DNA from: Euperipatoides rowelli
Lineage: Eukaryota > Onychophora > Udeonychophora > Euonychophora > Peripatopsidae
Strand: one strand, 5' to 3'
Length of the DNA stretch: 12,583 nucleotides
NCBI GenBank assembly: GCA_003024985.2
Contig: PXIH01S0000404.1
The notes under the pieces were generated by a model. The model ran no database searches. It saw nothing but the letters and a program-made list of their open reading frames with translations, and was not told the DNA's origin. Shown here piece after piece: positions 1 to 8,495 of this stretch (the first letter of the stretch is position 1; every line of letters starts with the position of its first letter). The position numbers were made by a program, and so were the translations under genes.

Positions 1-1311
1 TAATTTTATTAAATTATAAAACTACAATACCAATTCTATTAAAATTTAAGCAGCACCCTATGATAAAATAGATAAATAATAAATAATTTTTTCCCAGATA
101 TCCATGTCAAAATGGCAAAAAAAATTTACATTTAACTAAAGAAAAGAATAGTACGTTGGTTAAAAATTTTAAAAATGGCCAAGAAAACCTGCCCCCCCCC
201 CCCATTCCCTACTCTTTTTCAAATGAGATCGATACTTCATACTTTTTTTTTCAAAATGAGCTCCTGGCCATAAAAAGATTCCCTTCTGCTGGTCCATACG
301 ATTTCCAAAGATAGTAAATATTGTATAGTTTTGTATAGCAAGCTCTATTCATTATTGACTACTGGCATAGGCTATACAATAGACTTGTTTTAAGGGGGAG
401 GGGCTAAAGACAAATATTTTAAAAATTGAATTGGAAATAACTTTTTTTATTTAATTTTTTTTTTCTGGATTTTTTCAGTAAAAATCTTTAAAAATCAATA
501 ATTTAATAAAAAATAAATCTGTTACATTTGACCTTTAAGTTTACAGTATCTAGGATAATAATGTTCTTTTATCGATAACATTTTAAATATTACTAAAGGT
601 CGAAAAAAGAATACTCTAATTTATTGTAAGCTATCTTAAGATTTATTCTCCCTTTTCATCATAGAATTGTTTGAAATGAAATTGGTGGAAAAATATATAA
701 TTTATGAGAATCTGTCCCATAAAATTTATTCAGACTTTTTAATTATTTACTTGATATGTAATTTGACCAAATAGATTCATTCTAGGAAATTAATTTAAAG
801 GTCAGTGATGAAGGTGCTTGAAGTTGAAAAATGTAACAAATTATGATAATCTGTTGCTTTATACTCAGTTACTTACTCCCCCTACTGGCAATTGATTGGA
901 CATTGCTCAGCAAATAGTTATAAGTATAAAAAAATTGATATACATTGGATTTGATTAGAAATCTGAGTAAAATACATTTATGTTAGATAGAAAATTCCAT
1001 GTATCAAATCATTCTTAGACTCGAGACGAAAAATTCCTATTACAACAGCCTATGGAGAAACTCGGTTTTATATATCTGGAGCAACTACATCAGAGAACAG
1101 AAATATATTTATTTAGTTAAAATGAAACATGAAGTACCAATAATTTAGACTAATACGTTTCAGAATTATTGAATCAAATACAGTAGAATGAAAATAAACC
1201 AACTATATTTTAAAACATGCTAAAAATGTCAACACTTCACCAATCTAATGAAATTTTTCAAAAGTAATTAATAAAAAAAAAAGAATGACAAACTAACTAA
1301 AAAGCATTTAG
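1..1311. other. AT-rich non-coding stretch with a poly-C tract
   Basis: I see no gene here. The sequence is dominated by A/T homopolymers, and stops are frequent in all frames. A run of 12 C lies at 192-203 and a short G-rich patch at 393-403. One plus-strand frame at 991-1116 stays open for about 41 codons and contains the coding-like stretch ITTAYGETRFYISGATT. It has no good splice donor before its stop and matches no family I know, so I do not call it. Most likely intergenic or intronic DNA. Confidence 0.7.
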
Positions 1312-1355
1312 ATCAGAAATCCTTATTGGATATTTATGGGCAATTTTTGTGCCAG
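1312..1355 (+). CDS. Candidate penultimate exon of an unrecognised gene
   Basis: This is a weak candidate for a short internal exon. It ends in a near-consensus 5' splice site, CAG|GTAAGG, at 1355/1356. It begins after CATTTAG, preceded by a branch-point-like CTAACTAA about 20 nt upstream, although the polypyrimidine tract is poor. The frame that leaves two bases (AG) at the donor reads IRNPYWIFMGNFCA and then a split Ser codon. It joins in phase 2 to the candidate exon at 2160. The residues are more protein-like than the Lys/Asn/Ile/Phe noise of neighbouring frames, but I do not recognise the protein. The upstream exon, if any, is not identified. The frame could be open by chance over only 14 codons. 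Confidence 0.2.
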
Positions 1356-1439
1356 GTAAGGAAGAAAATGGAGTTTAATAATTGTGATTCCAATTTAGCT
1401 AAGGAATATTTAAAGTTAAAAAAAAATATGCTTTACTTT

Positions 1440-1460
1440 GGGGGGAGGGGGGGAGGAGGG
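1440..1460 (+). other. G-rich tract, possible G-quadruplex
   Basis: Runs of G6, G7, G2 and G3 separated by single A bases stand out against very AT-rich flanks. Splitting the G7 run gives at least four G-tracts of three or more with short loops, the usual requirement for an intramolecular quadruplex on the plus strand. It lies about 85 nt downstream of the candidate splice donor at 1356. It may equally be an unstable simple repeat with no role. Confidence 0.4.
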
Positions 1461-2159
1461 ATACTTCAAGCCCATTTTAAGAAAAAAGAGAATAAAAAAA
1501 TTATTTGTAAACTATAAAATGAATTAAATCTAGGAAGGGTGTGGCGATGTAGGCTTTAACTCATTTAGAAACTACCGCTCCCTCAAGCACCCAAAAATTC
1601 TTATTGGTTATAACTTGAACAGTAATGTAAATAAAATAAAAACAACTACTAGATAAACCAATTCATTTGCTACATAAAGTACTGTATATGTACACAAATT
1701 GTCATATTTATTAAAGGCAAATCATTTTTGCCCATTTGAATGAATATGATAATTTTTTAACGGTTCAATTCCATTTTTTTAAAAAACATCAATAATTAAA
1801 AAGAAATAAAGTAAATAAGTTAAATTTAGCAAAGTATTTTGTAATGTTATGAATTATAAAAACAAATGAACATAAAGATTATTTGAAATTTGATAAGTTT
1901 ACCATAACTCCCTAATTGTCACTAATTTTAGAATAATCCTTTGATTGATTCACAACTATTTTTTTTTATAAAAGATATACTAATGCAAAAATACTTTTTC
2001 AATTTCATTGGAAAAATTTAGAAAAATTTTCATTTATCTAGTGTTTATATTGCAATAGATTTAGAGATTGTATAATCAAACGAAGTAAATTGTAAAACAT
2101 ACTTTTTTTTATTTCTTAGGCCTATAATTTGATAAATGGTAATATTTTTTTTATTTCAG

Positions 2160-2214
2160 CACAATCAACTACAGTAAAGATCTTCCTCTAGCTCAAGGTA
2201 TCAAGTTTGAATAA
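2160..2214 (+). CDS. Candidate terminal coding exon, unrecognised protein
   Basis: This could be the last coding exon of a plus-strand gene. It is preceded by a strong 3' splice site, a T-rich tract ending TTTTTTTTATTTCAG at 2159. After one base that completes a split codon, it reads TINYSKDLPLAQGIKFE and stops at TAA (2212-2214). The phase matches the donor at 1355, which would make the join Cys-Ala-Ser-Thr. An AATAAA (2210-2215) overlaps the stop, but a usable poly(A) site would have to lie well inside what follows. A second donor-like site, CAAG|GTATCA, at 2197/2198 would instead make this a 38-nt internal exon. I do not recognise the C-terminus. The evidence is splice consensus, phase agreement and composition only. 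Confidence 0.27.
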
Positions 2215-2570
2215 AACATGCAAGGCATAATTTTTCTTAACTTTTAGTCTCTCTTTTTCTTTATTCCAATTGTCTGATATTTTGGTGAAAAAAAAATAAG
2301 CACCAGCTACATTATAAGTTATAAATTTTTAAGTATTCTATTTTAAAATAAAGTGCCTTCTAAAAGGTACCTTAAAAGACGAAGCGTACACGATTAGAGT
2401 TCATTCAACCCACAGAATGAAGTAACAGTGTTGAATTAATTAAATAATTTTTATTGGAATCAATGGTACAAAAGTTACTAAATCCATTGAAATTGTTTTT
2501 AATAATAATACTAATATTGTTACTCAGCTGAAAGAATTTAATTGTAAGCAGACCTCCATAATTTCTTACT

Positions 2571-2630
2571 ATCATCATCATCATCTTGTTAAGGTTTAAT
2601 ATATTTTCACCCTAAACATTTTACGGTGAA
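2571..2630. repeat. (ATC)n microsatellite followed by a short hairpin
   Basis: Five ATC units at 2571-2585 are followed by a near-perfect fold-back. TTCACCCTAAA (2606-2616) and TTTACGGTGAA (2620-2630) pair over 11 bp with one mismatch and a 3-nt loop. Trinucleotide tails of this kind often mark the 3' ends of non-LTR elements, as at 6125, but no coding remnant is recognisable next to this one. Confidence 0.5.
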
Positions 2631-2808
2631 TGATTTGAGATGGTAAGGAATTCTGGATGCCTCCCTAAATGTTATTAAATGGTTTAAGCAGATTAGTTAC
2701 GAAGACCTTTTTTTATATAGTAAAATTGATTAATAATATAGGCTGCATTCTTTGTAATTAGCATTACACTAAAATCTACTGTATATTACTTAATTTTTTT
2801 AAATATAT

Positions 2809-2828
2809 ATACTGTACCTATACAGTAT
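2809..2828. repeat. Palindrome ATACTGTA-ccta-TACAGTAT
   Basis: Two perfect 8-bp inverted arms (2809-2816 and 2821-2828) flank a 4-nt spacer. The arms consist of the ACTGTA/TACAGT word that is over-represented across the window. It could be a recombined fragment of a repeat family or chance. Confidence 0.6.
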
Positions 2829-4159
2829 CGTTAAAATTACAATTGGAAACTAAGTTGGAAAGGAGTTTTATTTTATAAATGCTTTAAAATCATGTCAAAA
2901 TTTAAATTTTAAAACAAAAGATTTATCCTCCTTCACCCATATAAAGCAGCCTTTTTAAGATTCAAAATTACTGTATAACATATATACTTAGGCTATGCTT
3001 GCCTGCATGTTCCTGTGCAACAATGTCTTTTATATTGTGTAAATGGTAAGACAGGTAATGCTTCCAGGTGTTATGTTTACATATTAGCTAATTATCAAAA
3101 TGTTCATGGTTAGTGATATTGAATAATACATTGGAGATTCATTTATCGTACATCAATTAATATATTTTTGATTAATTTTATTAACAGTACCTGAAATGCA
3201 AAAAAGGTATTTTTTTTGTTGTCACAAATTGAAATAAGGAATAAATCAAGTTCCTATTAAATGGGTTAAAATAACTCTAATTCTATTAATTGGGTTTGCT
3301 TTTTAGAAACTTTAACCAATAAAAAATGACCTTGGTGCCATGATAAAAATAAAGTTTTCATAAAACTTGGCATTTAAATTGTGATAACATGGACATTTTA
3401 ATCTAAAGTTTTGAAATTAAAATTTTAATAGATCTTGTAAGCCCAAAAAAATGTGTGTTTTTTTTTTAATAAACCTACTAATTTTATTATAAAGTTTAAC
3501 TCCTAGTTCAGATTCTATATTAAACCTTTGTAATTTTGAAGAGATTTTATAAAACAGTCACTAAAGTCCATAATAATTTGGATATACATGTTTAATTTAG
3601 AAAGCTAGGAACCAATTGAGTCTTTGAACTAAAATATAAACTCAATATTGCTGGTCTAAACTGCTATAAAATTTATTTTATTTTCCAAATAGCTTGTACT
3701 GCTATTAAATAACTTCTGCATCATATTATTATTTTTTATTTTTAACAATGAAAGGAAATACTCTTTTTTCATTAGAAATATTAAATAATTGTGTTTTTGG
3801 GAAAGAAAAAAATATGGTATGCCATTTTCAGTATGTAATTTTTAATATCTGTAAGCCTATACAGCATAGGAATAAATTTTCTGTTAACATTTCATGACGT
3901 TATTAGGCAGATAATGCTGGATTTAAATTTGTGATACAAATGGTCTTTTTTTTTGTATATGATCTGAAGTAAAGTGTTTTATTCTAGATAATATGTATTA
4001 TAAGTAGTGGCGTACTCCTTTAAATTAAAGGGACTTGTAAATTTATTTGCCATTTTATTTTAGATGAAAAAATATATGTAATGATGTTACTATGGCAAGC
4101 AATTTTCTTGACTAGAAAGAAAATTATTTATAAATATTGAAGCGAAAGGAACAAAATAT

Positions 4160-4204
4160 AATTTATTTAAATATTTTTATTATCAATTTATTTAAATAAA
4201 TTGA
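4160..4204. repeat. Perfect 22-bp palindrome with an extra upstream half-site
   Basis: Positions 4183-4204 form an uninterrupted self-complementary 22-mer, centred on the TTTAAA at 4191-4196. Its core is CAATTTATTTAAATAAATTG. A further AATTTATTTAAAT lies at 4160-4172 and can pair with 4190-4202 as a 13-bp stem with a 17-nt loop. The block is A/T-only apart from the outermost C/G pair, so low complexity may explain part of it. Confidence 0.7.
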
Positions 4205-4984
4205 ATTATTTTTGAATTGAGGTTTGAATACACATTTTGTACTGTCTATTTTTTAAATAAATTTTATGAAATTGTTTCATACCTATAATTTGTTCTGAAT
4301 CTCTTGTTGCAAAAATATAAATTTTTATATAAAAAATATTTCAAGATGAAAATAATCTTTTAGATTCTTTTTTTTTTTCTAAGAGCATCTATATTTTTTT
4401 AGCGAGTTTTGAGATTATTGTCTCCTGTGGTTTCATACACTTTTATTCTAGACTATTCCATTTTTGAGAGTGGAGAAGAATCTAACATAAATAAAAAGAC
4501 AGCAATTGAATATTTTCCACTTGCTTTTTTAAAAAAAACGGGAAAAACGTATTTTTCAACATTTTTATTAAAACATAAAATCATTTAAAACTACGATACT
4601 TTTAATACCAATGCTGTATTTTCCCAAATGTCTGTAGTGGATATTTTTATTAGACTTTTTATTAAACTAAAACGTTATGATGCACTTCAAATATCATTTT
4701 AAATCAATAGAACAAATCAAAATTTTTTTTTTTTGGTGTTTTTAATAAAGAATTAAATAAATCAACATGTTTTTTTTCCTTATTTATATATTTTTTTTTT
4801 GGGTGCTCATAATTTACGATATTTAATCATCATTTTGAATCTCTTCTCATACTTGTTTTTTATATGGAGAAACGTTGGTATTTTATTTACAATATAACGT
4901 TTACATATCCCATCTCTTCTTTTTTAGCTAATTCTCAGTTATGACTTTATGATTGTAATTTTGGTTATTCTGAAGGACACCATT

Positions 4985-5175
4985 TCTCACCTGCAGTCAT
5001 TTGTCTCGGCCATACCTATGTAGATGTCTCACAGAAACGAGTGTAACCATAACCAATGACCATGGGAAAAAATGCGGTTTGGTTCCCCCTGGCGATCGAA
5101 CCACCTTCCCAGGGTATTATGTCAAGGAGTTTTGGTGGCCATGCTCGTTGCCTCACTACCAACATTCCATGACTT
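4985..5175 (-). repeat. GC-richer block, probable tRNA-derived SINE (minus strand)
   Basis: This roughly 190-nt block is far richer in G+C than its flanks. On the minus strand it holds a near-canonical RNA polymerase III B box, GGTTCGATCGCC (5091-5102). An A-box-like TGGTAGTGAGGC (5150-5161) lies about 50 nt upstream, in the order and strand expected of a tRNA-derived SINE head. CCCTGG/CCAGGG arms (5087-5092 and 5109-5114) around the B box resemble an expanded T-arm. A tRNA-unrelated body would run down to about 4985, where the minus strand reads CAG|GTGAG, a good splice donor. A 49-codon minus frame starts within the head; I read it as incidental. There is no clear poly(A) tail or target-site duplication, and the element cannot be assigned to a family by eye. 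The alternative is a conserved exon. Confidence 0.45.
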
Positions 5176-6085
5176 TTTTTTACGTTGTTTTACTATTAGC
5201 TTAAATTCTACTCCATTCCCCCCCCCCCTGCTTAAACTCTGTTGAATGTTTTTACTAGACTAATTTGCAAATTTTAATATGTGAATCTATTGTAAAAACA
5301 TTTACAATTAAAACAGTATTTTTTTTTCTTATTTTGATTCTGTATACAAAGTTGAAAGAGGCTGAAAATTCAGCAATTTGAAGCGTAAGTGTTCTTGTGC
5401 CAAAATGTGAATCCTATCAGCAATATTTTTTTTCAACAACCTTTATTTACAATGCTAGACAGTATCAAAATGCCAAATGTGGACAGTTCTTTTAAAAATA
5501 ATGTGTTCTATTTGAATAGTGACAACACACAAAATTCATAAGTGGTGACAAGAATGACCAGATCTTGTTTGACAGTCAAGTGTAATTGTACCTTAGGCTA
5601 TTATGTTAAGAATTAAAAAAAAAAAGTTGATTTAGTTGATATCCTTGACAAGTAAGTCTCTTCCTCGAGATTGTCATTAAAATGGTTTGATAAAGTATTT
5701 TTTATAATAGTAACTTGTGATACTGTGTGTGTAATGTTTTATAAGTAAAGATCATGGTTAATGCTTAGAATATTAGTTACATTATAGCTGGGATTAGTGA
5801 TGGTTTGTATAGTGTTAAGGGAGAATATAAAGTGTAATCTCCATTTGTAGCCTTTTTGTTGCTGCATGCCTGTGTATTAACTTGTCCACACATGTAAGTG
5901 GCAAGAGGAAATAAACATGGTCGAAAATTTGAGTTTAAATATATTTTTAATATAATTTAGTTCAACAAAATTTGAAACAATCTTGTATTATGATTTATTT
6001 AATATACCGTACTAATAATGATCAACAATTTTTAAGCATTGATTAATCACTGTGTAAGCCATTTATCTGGCATTTGTAAGTCAGC
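5176..6085. other. AT-rich stretch without genes
   Basis: No coding region is supported. An 11-C run lies at 5218-5228 just outside the SINE-like block. The rest is AT-rich with T homopolymers and scattered ACTGT-type words. Nothing further is recognised. Confidence 0.65.
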
Positions 6086-6087
6086 GA

Positions 6088-6126
6088 TTTTATTAGTGAA
6101 TTCCAGTGAATTTTATTAGTGAATTC
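6088..6126 (-). repeat. Duplicated 16-mer carrying AATAAA (minus strand)
   Basis: TTTTATTAGTGAATTC occurs at 6088-6103 and again at 6111-6126, a 23-nt period with a 7-nt spacer. On the minus strand each copy reads GAATTCACTAATAAAA and so contains the poly(A) signal AATAAA. The pair lies immediately 3' of the LINE coding tail and its ATG repeat at 6125. It could be the element's own 3' end, a local duplication at the insertion site, or flanking DNA that duplicated later. Confidence 0.6.
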
Positions 6127-6298
6127 ATCATCATAATGTATGTTTTCTGAGGCGGAGTTCATGTTCATGGACACCAAAGATTTCTATCTTGAGCTCTTTT
6201 TAATACTGAGAATTCCCTGATGTTAGTCCAGGCCTTAAGGTCATCCAGCCATTCTCTTCTTTGTCTCCTTTTTTTTTTTTGCCATCCGTCGAGTGCTG
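6125..6298 (-). pseudogene. 3' end of a non-LTR retrotransposon (LINE, RTE-like), truncated
   Basis: On the minus strand, from about 6290 to 6166, the frame reads RRQRREWLDDLKAW followed by an Ile-rich spacer and LKRAQDRNLWCP, then stops at TGA. The pattern basic cluster - W-[LM]-D-D/N - W - AQDR-xx-W is the conserved C-terminal tail of many animal non-LTR retrotransposon reverse-transcriptase proteins. After the stop, CCGCCTCAGAA and an (ATG)n tail at 6125-6134 resemble the trinucleotide-ended 3' termini of RTE-type LINEs. The reverse transcriptase and endonuclease domains are missing, so this is a 5'-truncated dead copy. An A11 run in the Lys stretch (6270-6280 on the plus strand as T) suggests slippage. 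Codons further upstream in the same frame are AT-rich flank. The clade assignment is tentative; the LINE call is firmer. Confidence 0.72.
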
Positions 6299-6905
6299 TT
6301 ACTAGGAGTAATTTATATGTTAAAATTTTTACATTTATTAACATAACTGTATTAAATAATGAGTAAATTATCTTGAATATAATATAAATTCTGATTTTTA
6401 TTATCATTTACAAAAAATACAGTATGCCCCCTCTTCAAATTGCACATCCATCTAAACCCATTATTAGTTTACTGGTAAGTCACATAATTGTGTCTATCAT
6501 AACATACCAATGATGCTAATGTGTTTGTTGAACTTGCAACAACAAATCACGAACAAAAGAAGACCCTGAAAAGAAAAAAAAAAGACTGGGGGAATGGCCT
6601 AAGTAAGCAAATTTATATTTAAACTTATAAATCTATTAGAGTACAGTAATTATTTAATTAAATATATACTGTATATATTGATCATTTAAGAATTTTTTTT
6701 TATTTTTTTTAAAGTTTGTTCCATACAAATTCTTTTTGCAGAACCTATCGATATTTTTAAACAAATTTTTATATTATAAACATTAAAATCAATAAAAACA
6801 GTATACAGTATAAGGCCTAAATGTCGGGTCTAGATTGGATCATTTGAAAGCCCTTTGAAATCAGACCTCCCTGCCCTGGGGATGAAATTTCTAAAATTAG
6901 TGTTT
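6299..6905. other. AT-rich stretch without genes
   Basis: Nothing beyond A/T-rich sequence is recognised here. Several ACTGTA/TACAGT words (near 6418, 6642, 6668 and 6804) and long T runs are present. The more complex text at 6820-6905 leads into the tandem repeat and may be a diverged part of it. Confidence 0.6.
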
Positions 6906-7290
6906 AAAGGACTCCAAAGTTTGCTGGCCAACTGTAAAGAAAACTCAGTAACTCAAATTACTCCAGAAACATACATTTTTAAAACTTCTTTCACTAGTAT
7001 ATTACTGTATAAACTGTTTAACTTAAAGGAGCTCCAACGTTTGCTGACCAACTGTATAGCAAAATCTGGAGCTCCAACTAATCCCAAAACAGTGATACAT
7101 TTTTAAACTTATGTAGCTACTGACTTCTTTCACTAGTATATTATAAACTGTTAACCAAAAGGAGCTCCAAAGTTTGCTGATTAACTGTATAGCAAACTCA
7201 AGCTCCAATTACTCCAGAAACAGATAAATTTTTAAAACTTATTTGTAGCCACTGAGTGGCTTTTTCACTAGTCTAATATAATTTAACTCA
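6906..7290 (+). repeat. Three diverged tandem units of 120-133 bp with internal dyad
   Basis: Units start near 6906, 7025 and 7158. Each begins AAAGGA(G)CTCCAA[A/C]GTTTGCTG, continues with AACTGTA, then a CTCCAA-like block, an AAAC block and TTTTTAAA. Each ends with TTTCACTAGT followed by an A/T stretch. Anchored on CTCCAA, the spacings are 120 and 133 nt. Units 2 and 3 carry an extra TATGTAGC(T/C)ACTGA-type insert that unit 1 lacks. In unit 2, GGAGCTCC (7028-7035 and 7068-7075) and TTTGCT/AGCAAA (7040-7045/7058-7063) make a two-part hairpin. In unit 3 it is kept as GGAGCT/AGCTCC (7161-7166/7201-7206) and GTTTGCT/AGCAAAC (7172-7178/7191-7197). An 83-codon frame at 6855-7106 spans two units and is best taken as incidental. 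No known satellite family is recognised. Confidence 0.8.
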
Positions 7291-7750
7291 AATACTATTA
7301 GATAAACCAGTTTACAGCCTATTCTTTAACTACTTTTCATGGAAACAACCATAATATCTGTACATACTGTATATTTAAATTTGTTTTTGGTTTTATATCA
7401 CTTTCTGTAGTAGTCATTGTAAAGTGATATTAAAATAAATAATATACCATATTGTTTGTTTATAATGTGACATTTTTAATAAACCAGAGTTTAAGAATAT
7501 GTATTTTTTTTCCTCAGATTTTTCTTTAAGATGGTTTAAATAATTACTTGCTTTTTGTAAGGAAGTTGACATGTGTTTTTTTTTTTTTAGAAATAAACTG
7601 TTTCAAAAGATGGACTATATATTGTAAAGCAGTGTAAATGAGTCCTACATCCTTTTTCACGGCCAAAGAATCATATAAATTTATAATTGCTATTTTTTAC
7701 ATTTTCTAGAAATAACCCTGATAATAATTTCTGATTTATTGCTAGTGTGC
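7291..7750. other. AT-rich stretch without genes, upstream of the Ty3 fossil
   Basis: No domain is recognised. Reverse transcriptase would be expected just 5' of the RNase H remnant, but I find no YXDD or other palm motif. It is either deleted or decayed beyond recognition. Two T-rich tracts ending in AG (near 7518 and 7590) resemble splice acceptors but have no open frame behind them. Confidence 0.55.
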
Positions 7751-7763
7751 TATGATCAGTAAA

Positions 7764-7985
7764 ATATTAATTCTAGCTTGTGATGCTTCACATTTGGTAT
7801 TGGTGCTGTATTCTGAAATTATGAATTCTGGTGAAAGATTCATTACTTTAGCATCATGAATACTAACATATGGAAATGCTAAGGCAAATTATTCACAGCC
7901 AAAACCTGAAGCTTTGGCAATCTTTTCATTGAATCATTTTCTGCAATACATTTATGGTCGATCTTTCACCATCATCACAGACTAA
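7764..7985 (+). pseudogene. RNase H domain remnant of Ty3/gypsy pol
   Basis: RNase H removes the RNA template strand during reverse transcription of the element. One frame runs from about 7767 to 7982. It gives ILACDAS (catalytic Asp codon at 7782), SGERFITLAS, an in-frame TGA at 7857, then ANYSQPKPEALAI (catalytic Glu codon at 7908) and GRSFTIITD (catalytic Asp codon at 7980). The sequence then stops at TAA (7983), where the family normally has the conserved His of TDH. All three active-site acids are therefore still encoded although the frame is dead. A Tyr-Asp pair at 7751-7756, one frame off, fits the family's Y-D motif just upstream. Confidence 0.88.
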
Positions 7986-7986
7986 G

Positions 7987-8180
7987 TTCAACTACAATAT
8001 TGAATACAGGAAATAATTAGGTCATGACAATACAGATGTATCGTTTTAATTTTCCACTCGGTCTAAACAGGTAAAATGCCCAAGCTATCTTTAGCCAGTT
8101 GTCATTGACCTCCAAACACATTAGATTGGTTACAAGAAATGATCCAAGTGTACTGAAGAGTCTTGAATAGGAACAGATAT
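7987..8180 (+). pseudogene. Decayed region between RNase H and integrase
   Basis: One frame after the RNase H stop, FNYNIEYRK (7987-8013) and, after a stop, GHDNTDVSF match the family segment that reads roughly Y-x-I-x-YR-K-G-x-D-N-x-x-AD-LSR. About 35 codons that normally lie between TDH and this point are missing. Further on, in another frame, VTRNDPSVLKSLE (from 8129) matches the T-x-x-DP-x-L helix that precedes the integrase zinc-binding domain. The piece is informative because it shows small deletions and frameshifts rather than a rearrangement. Confidence 0.7.
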
Positions 8181-8251
8181 GGTTGGAAAGCAGATGATGG
8201 TGCTGACTTATCATGGTCAAGATCACCTTGATTGAGACAATTATGCATTAT

Positions 8252-8447
8252 GGTGAATGCATGTTGTGGCTCCTTTTAAATGTGGATACCTTTTAGATCT
8301 ACTGCATGATATACATCAGGGAATCATTGAAGTTGAAACCAGTTACTAAAATTCATATCTGGTGGCCAAACATTGATTCAGGTATAAAGAAAATATCCAA
8401 TGACTGTTTGTCTTACCAGCAAACACTTGAAGTTATGCCACACACAC
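8252..8447 (+). pseudogene. Integrase zinc-binding (H2C2) domain remnant
   Basis: The N-terminal zinc-binding domain of Ty3/gypsy integrase helps the enzyme form multimers. GECMLWLL (8252-8275) matches the G-C-L-L-W strand before the domain. In the next frame, LLDLLHDIHQG (from 8290) supplies the two zinc-ligand His residues as LH-xx-H. After a one-base shift, IHIWWPNID (8351-8377) is the hallmark WWP-x-ID motif, followed by CLSYQQ. The first Cys of the C-x-x-C pair is kept, but the second is replaced by Tyr. That loss and the frameshifts show the domain is dead. Confidence 0.82.
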
Positions 8448-8495
8448 AAAAAGAAAAATTGCAATCCTAGATTGCCACCAAATTTTTGATGATAT

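Larger units (their letters stand above)
2215..4980. other. Long AT-rich stretch without genes
   Basis: No coding region or recognisable element is supported here. It contains long T runs, an (ATC)n microsatellite at 2571-2585 and the small palindromes listed separately. A plus-strand frame at 2979-3116 is open for about 45 codons without a Met start. It crosses two donor-like sites (near 3046 and 3055) and matches nothing I recognise. If the candidate exon at 2160 is real, part of this would be 3' UTR. Confidence 0.65.

Noticed and set aside
1326-1517. 63-codon plus-strand open frame crossing the G-rich tract
   Set aside because: It reads through the strong splice donor at 1356 and a poly-Gly stretch from the G tract; composition is simple-repeat driven.
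2979-3116. About 45 open codons with coding-like residues and nearby donor-like sites
   Set aside because: There is no acceptor with a polypyrimidine tract at its start, the donors fall inside the frame, and no family is recognised.
5001-5204. 67-codon plus-strand open frame beginning MSRPYLCRCLTETSVT
   Set aside because: It is antisense to the SINE-like block. The pol III-type boxes lie on the minus strand, and open frames are common in GC-richer islands.
6855-7106. 83-codon plus-strand open frame beginning MKSDLPALGMKF
   Set aside because: It is carried by two tandem repeat units whose spacing happens to preserve the frame. The third unit and the inverted copy do not keep it, and no protein family is recognised.
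8017-8226. 69-codon minus-strand open frame
   Set aside because: It is antisense to the decayed region between RNase H and integrase and has no recognisable domain.
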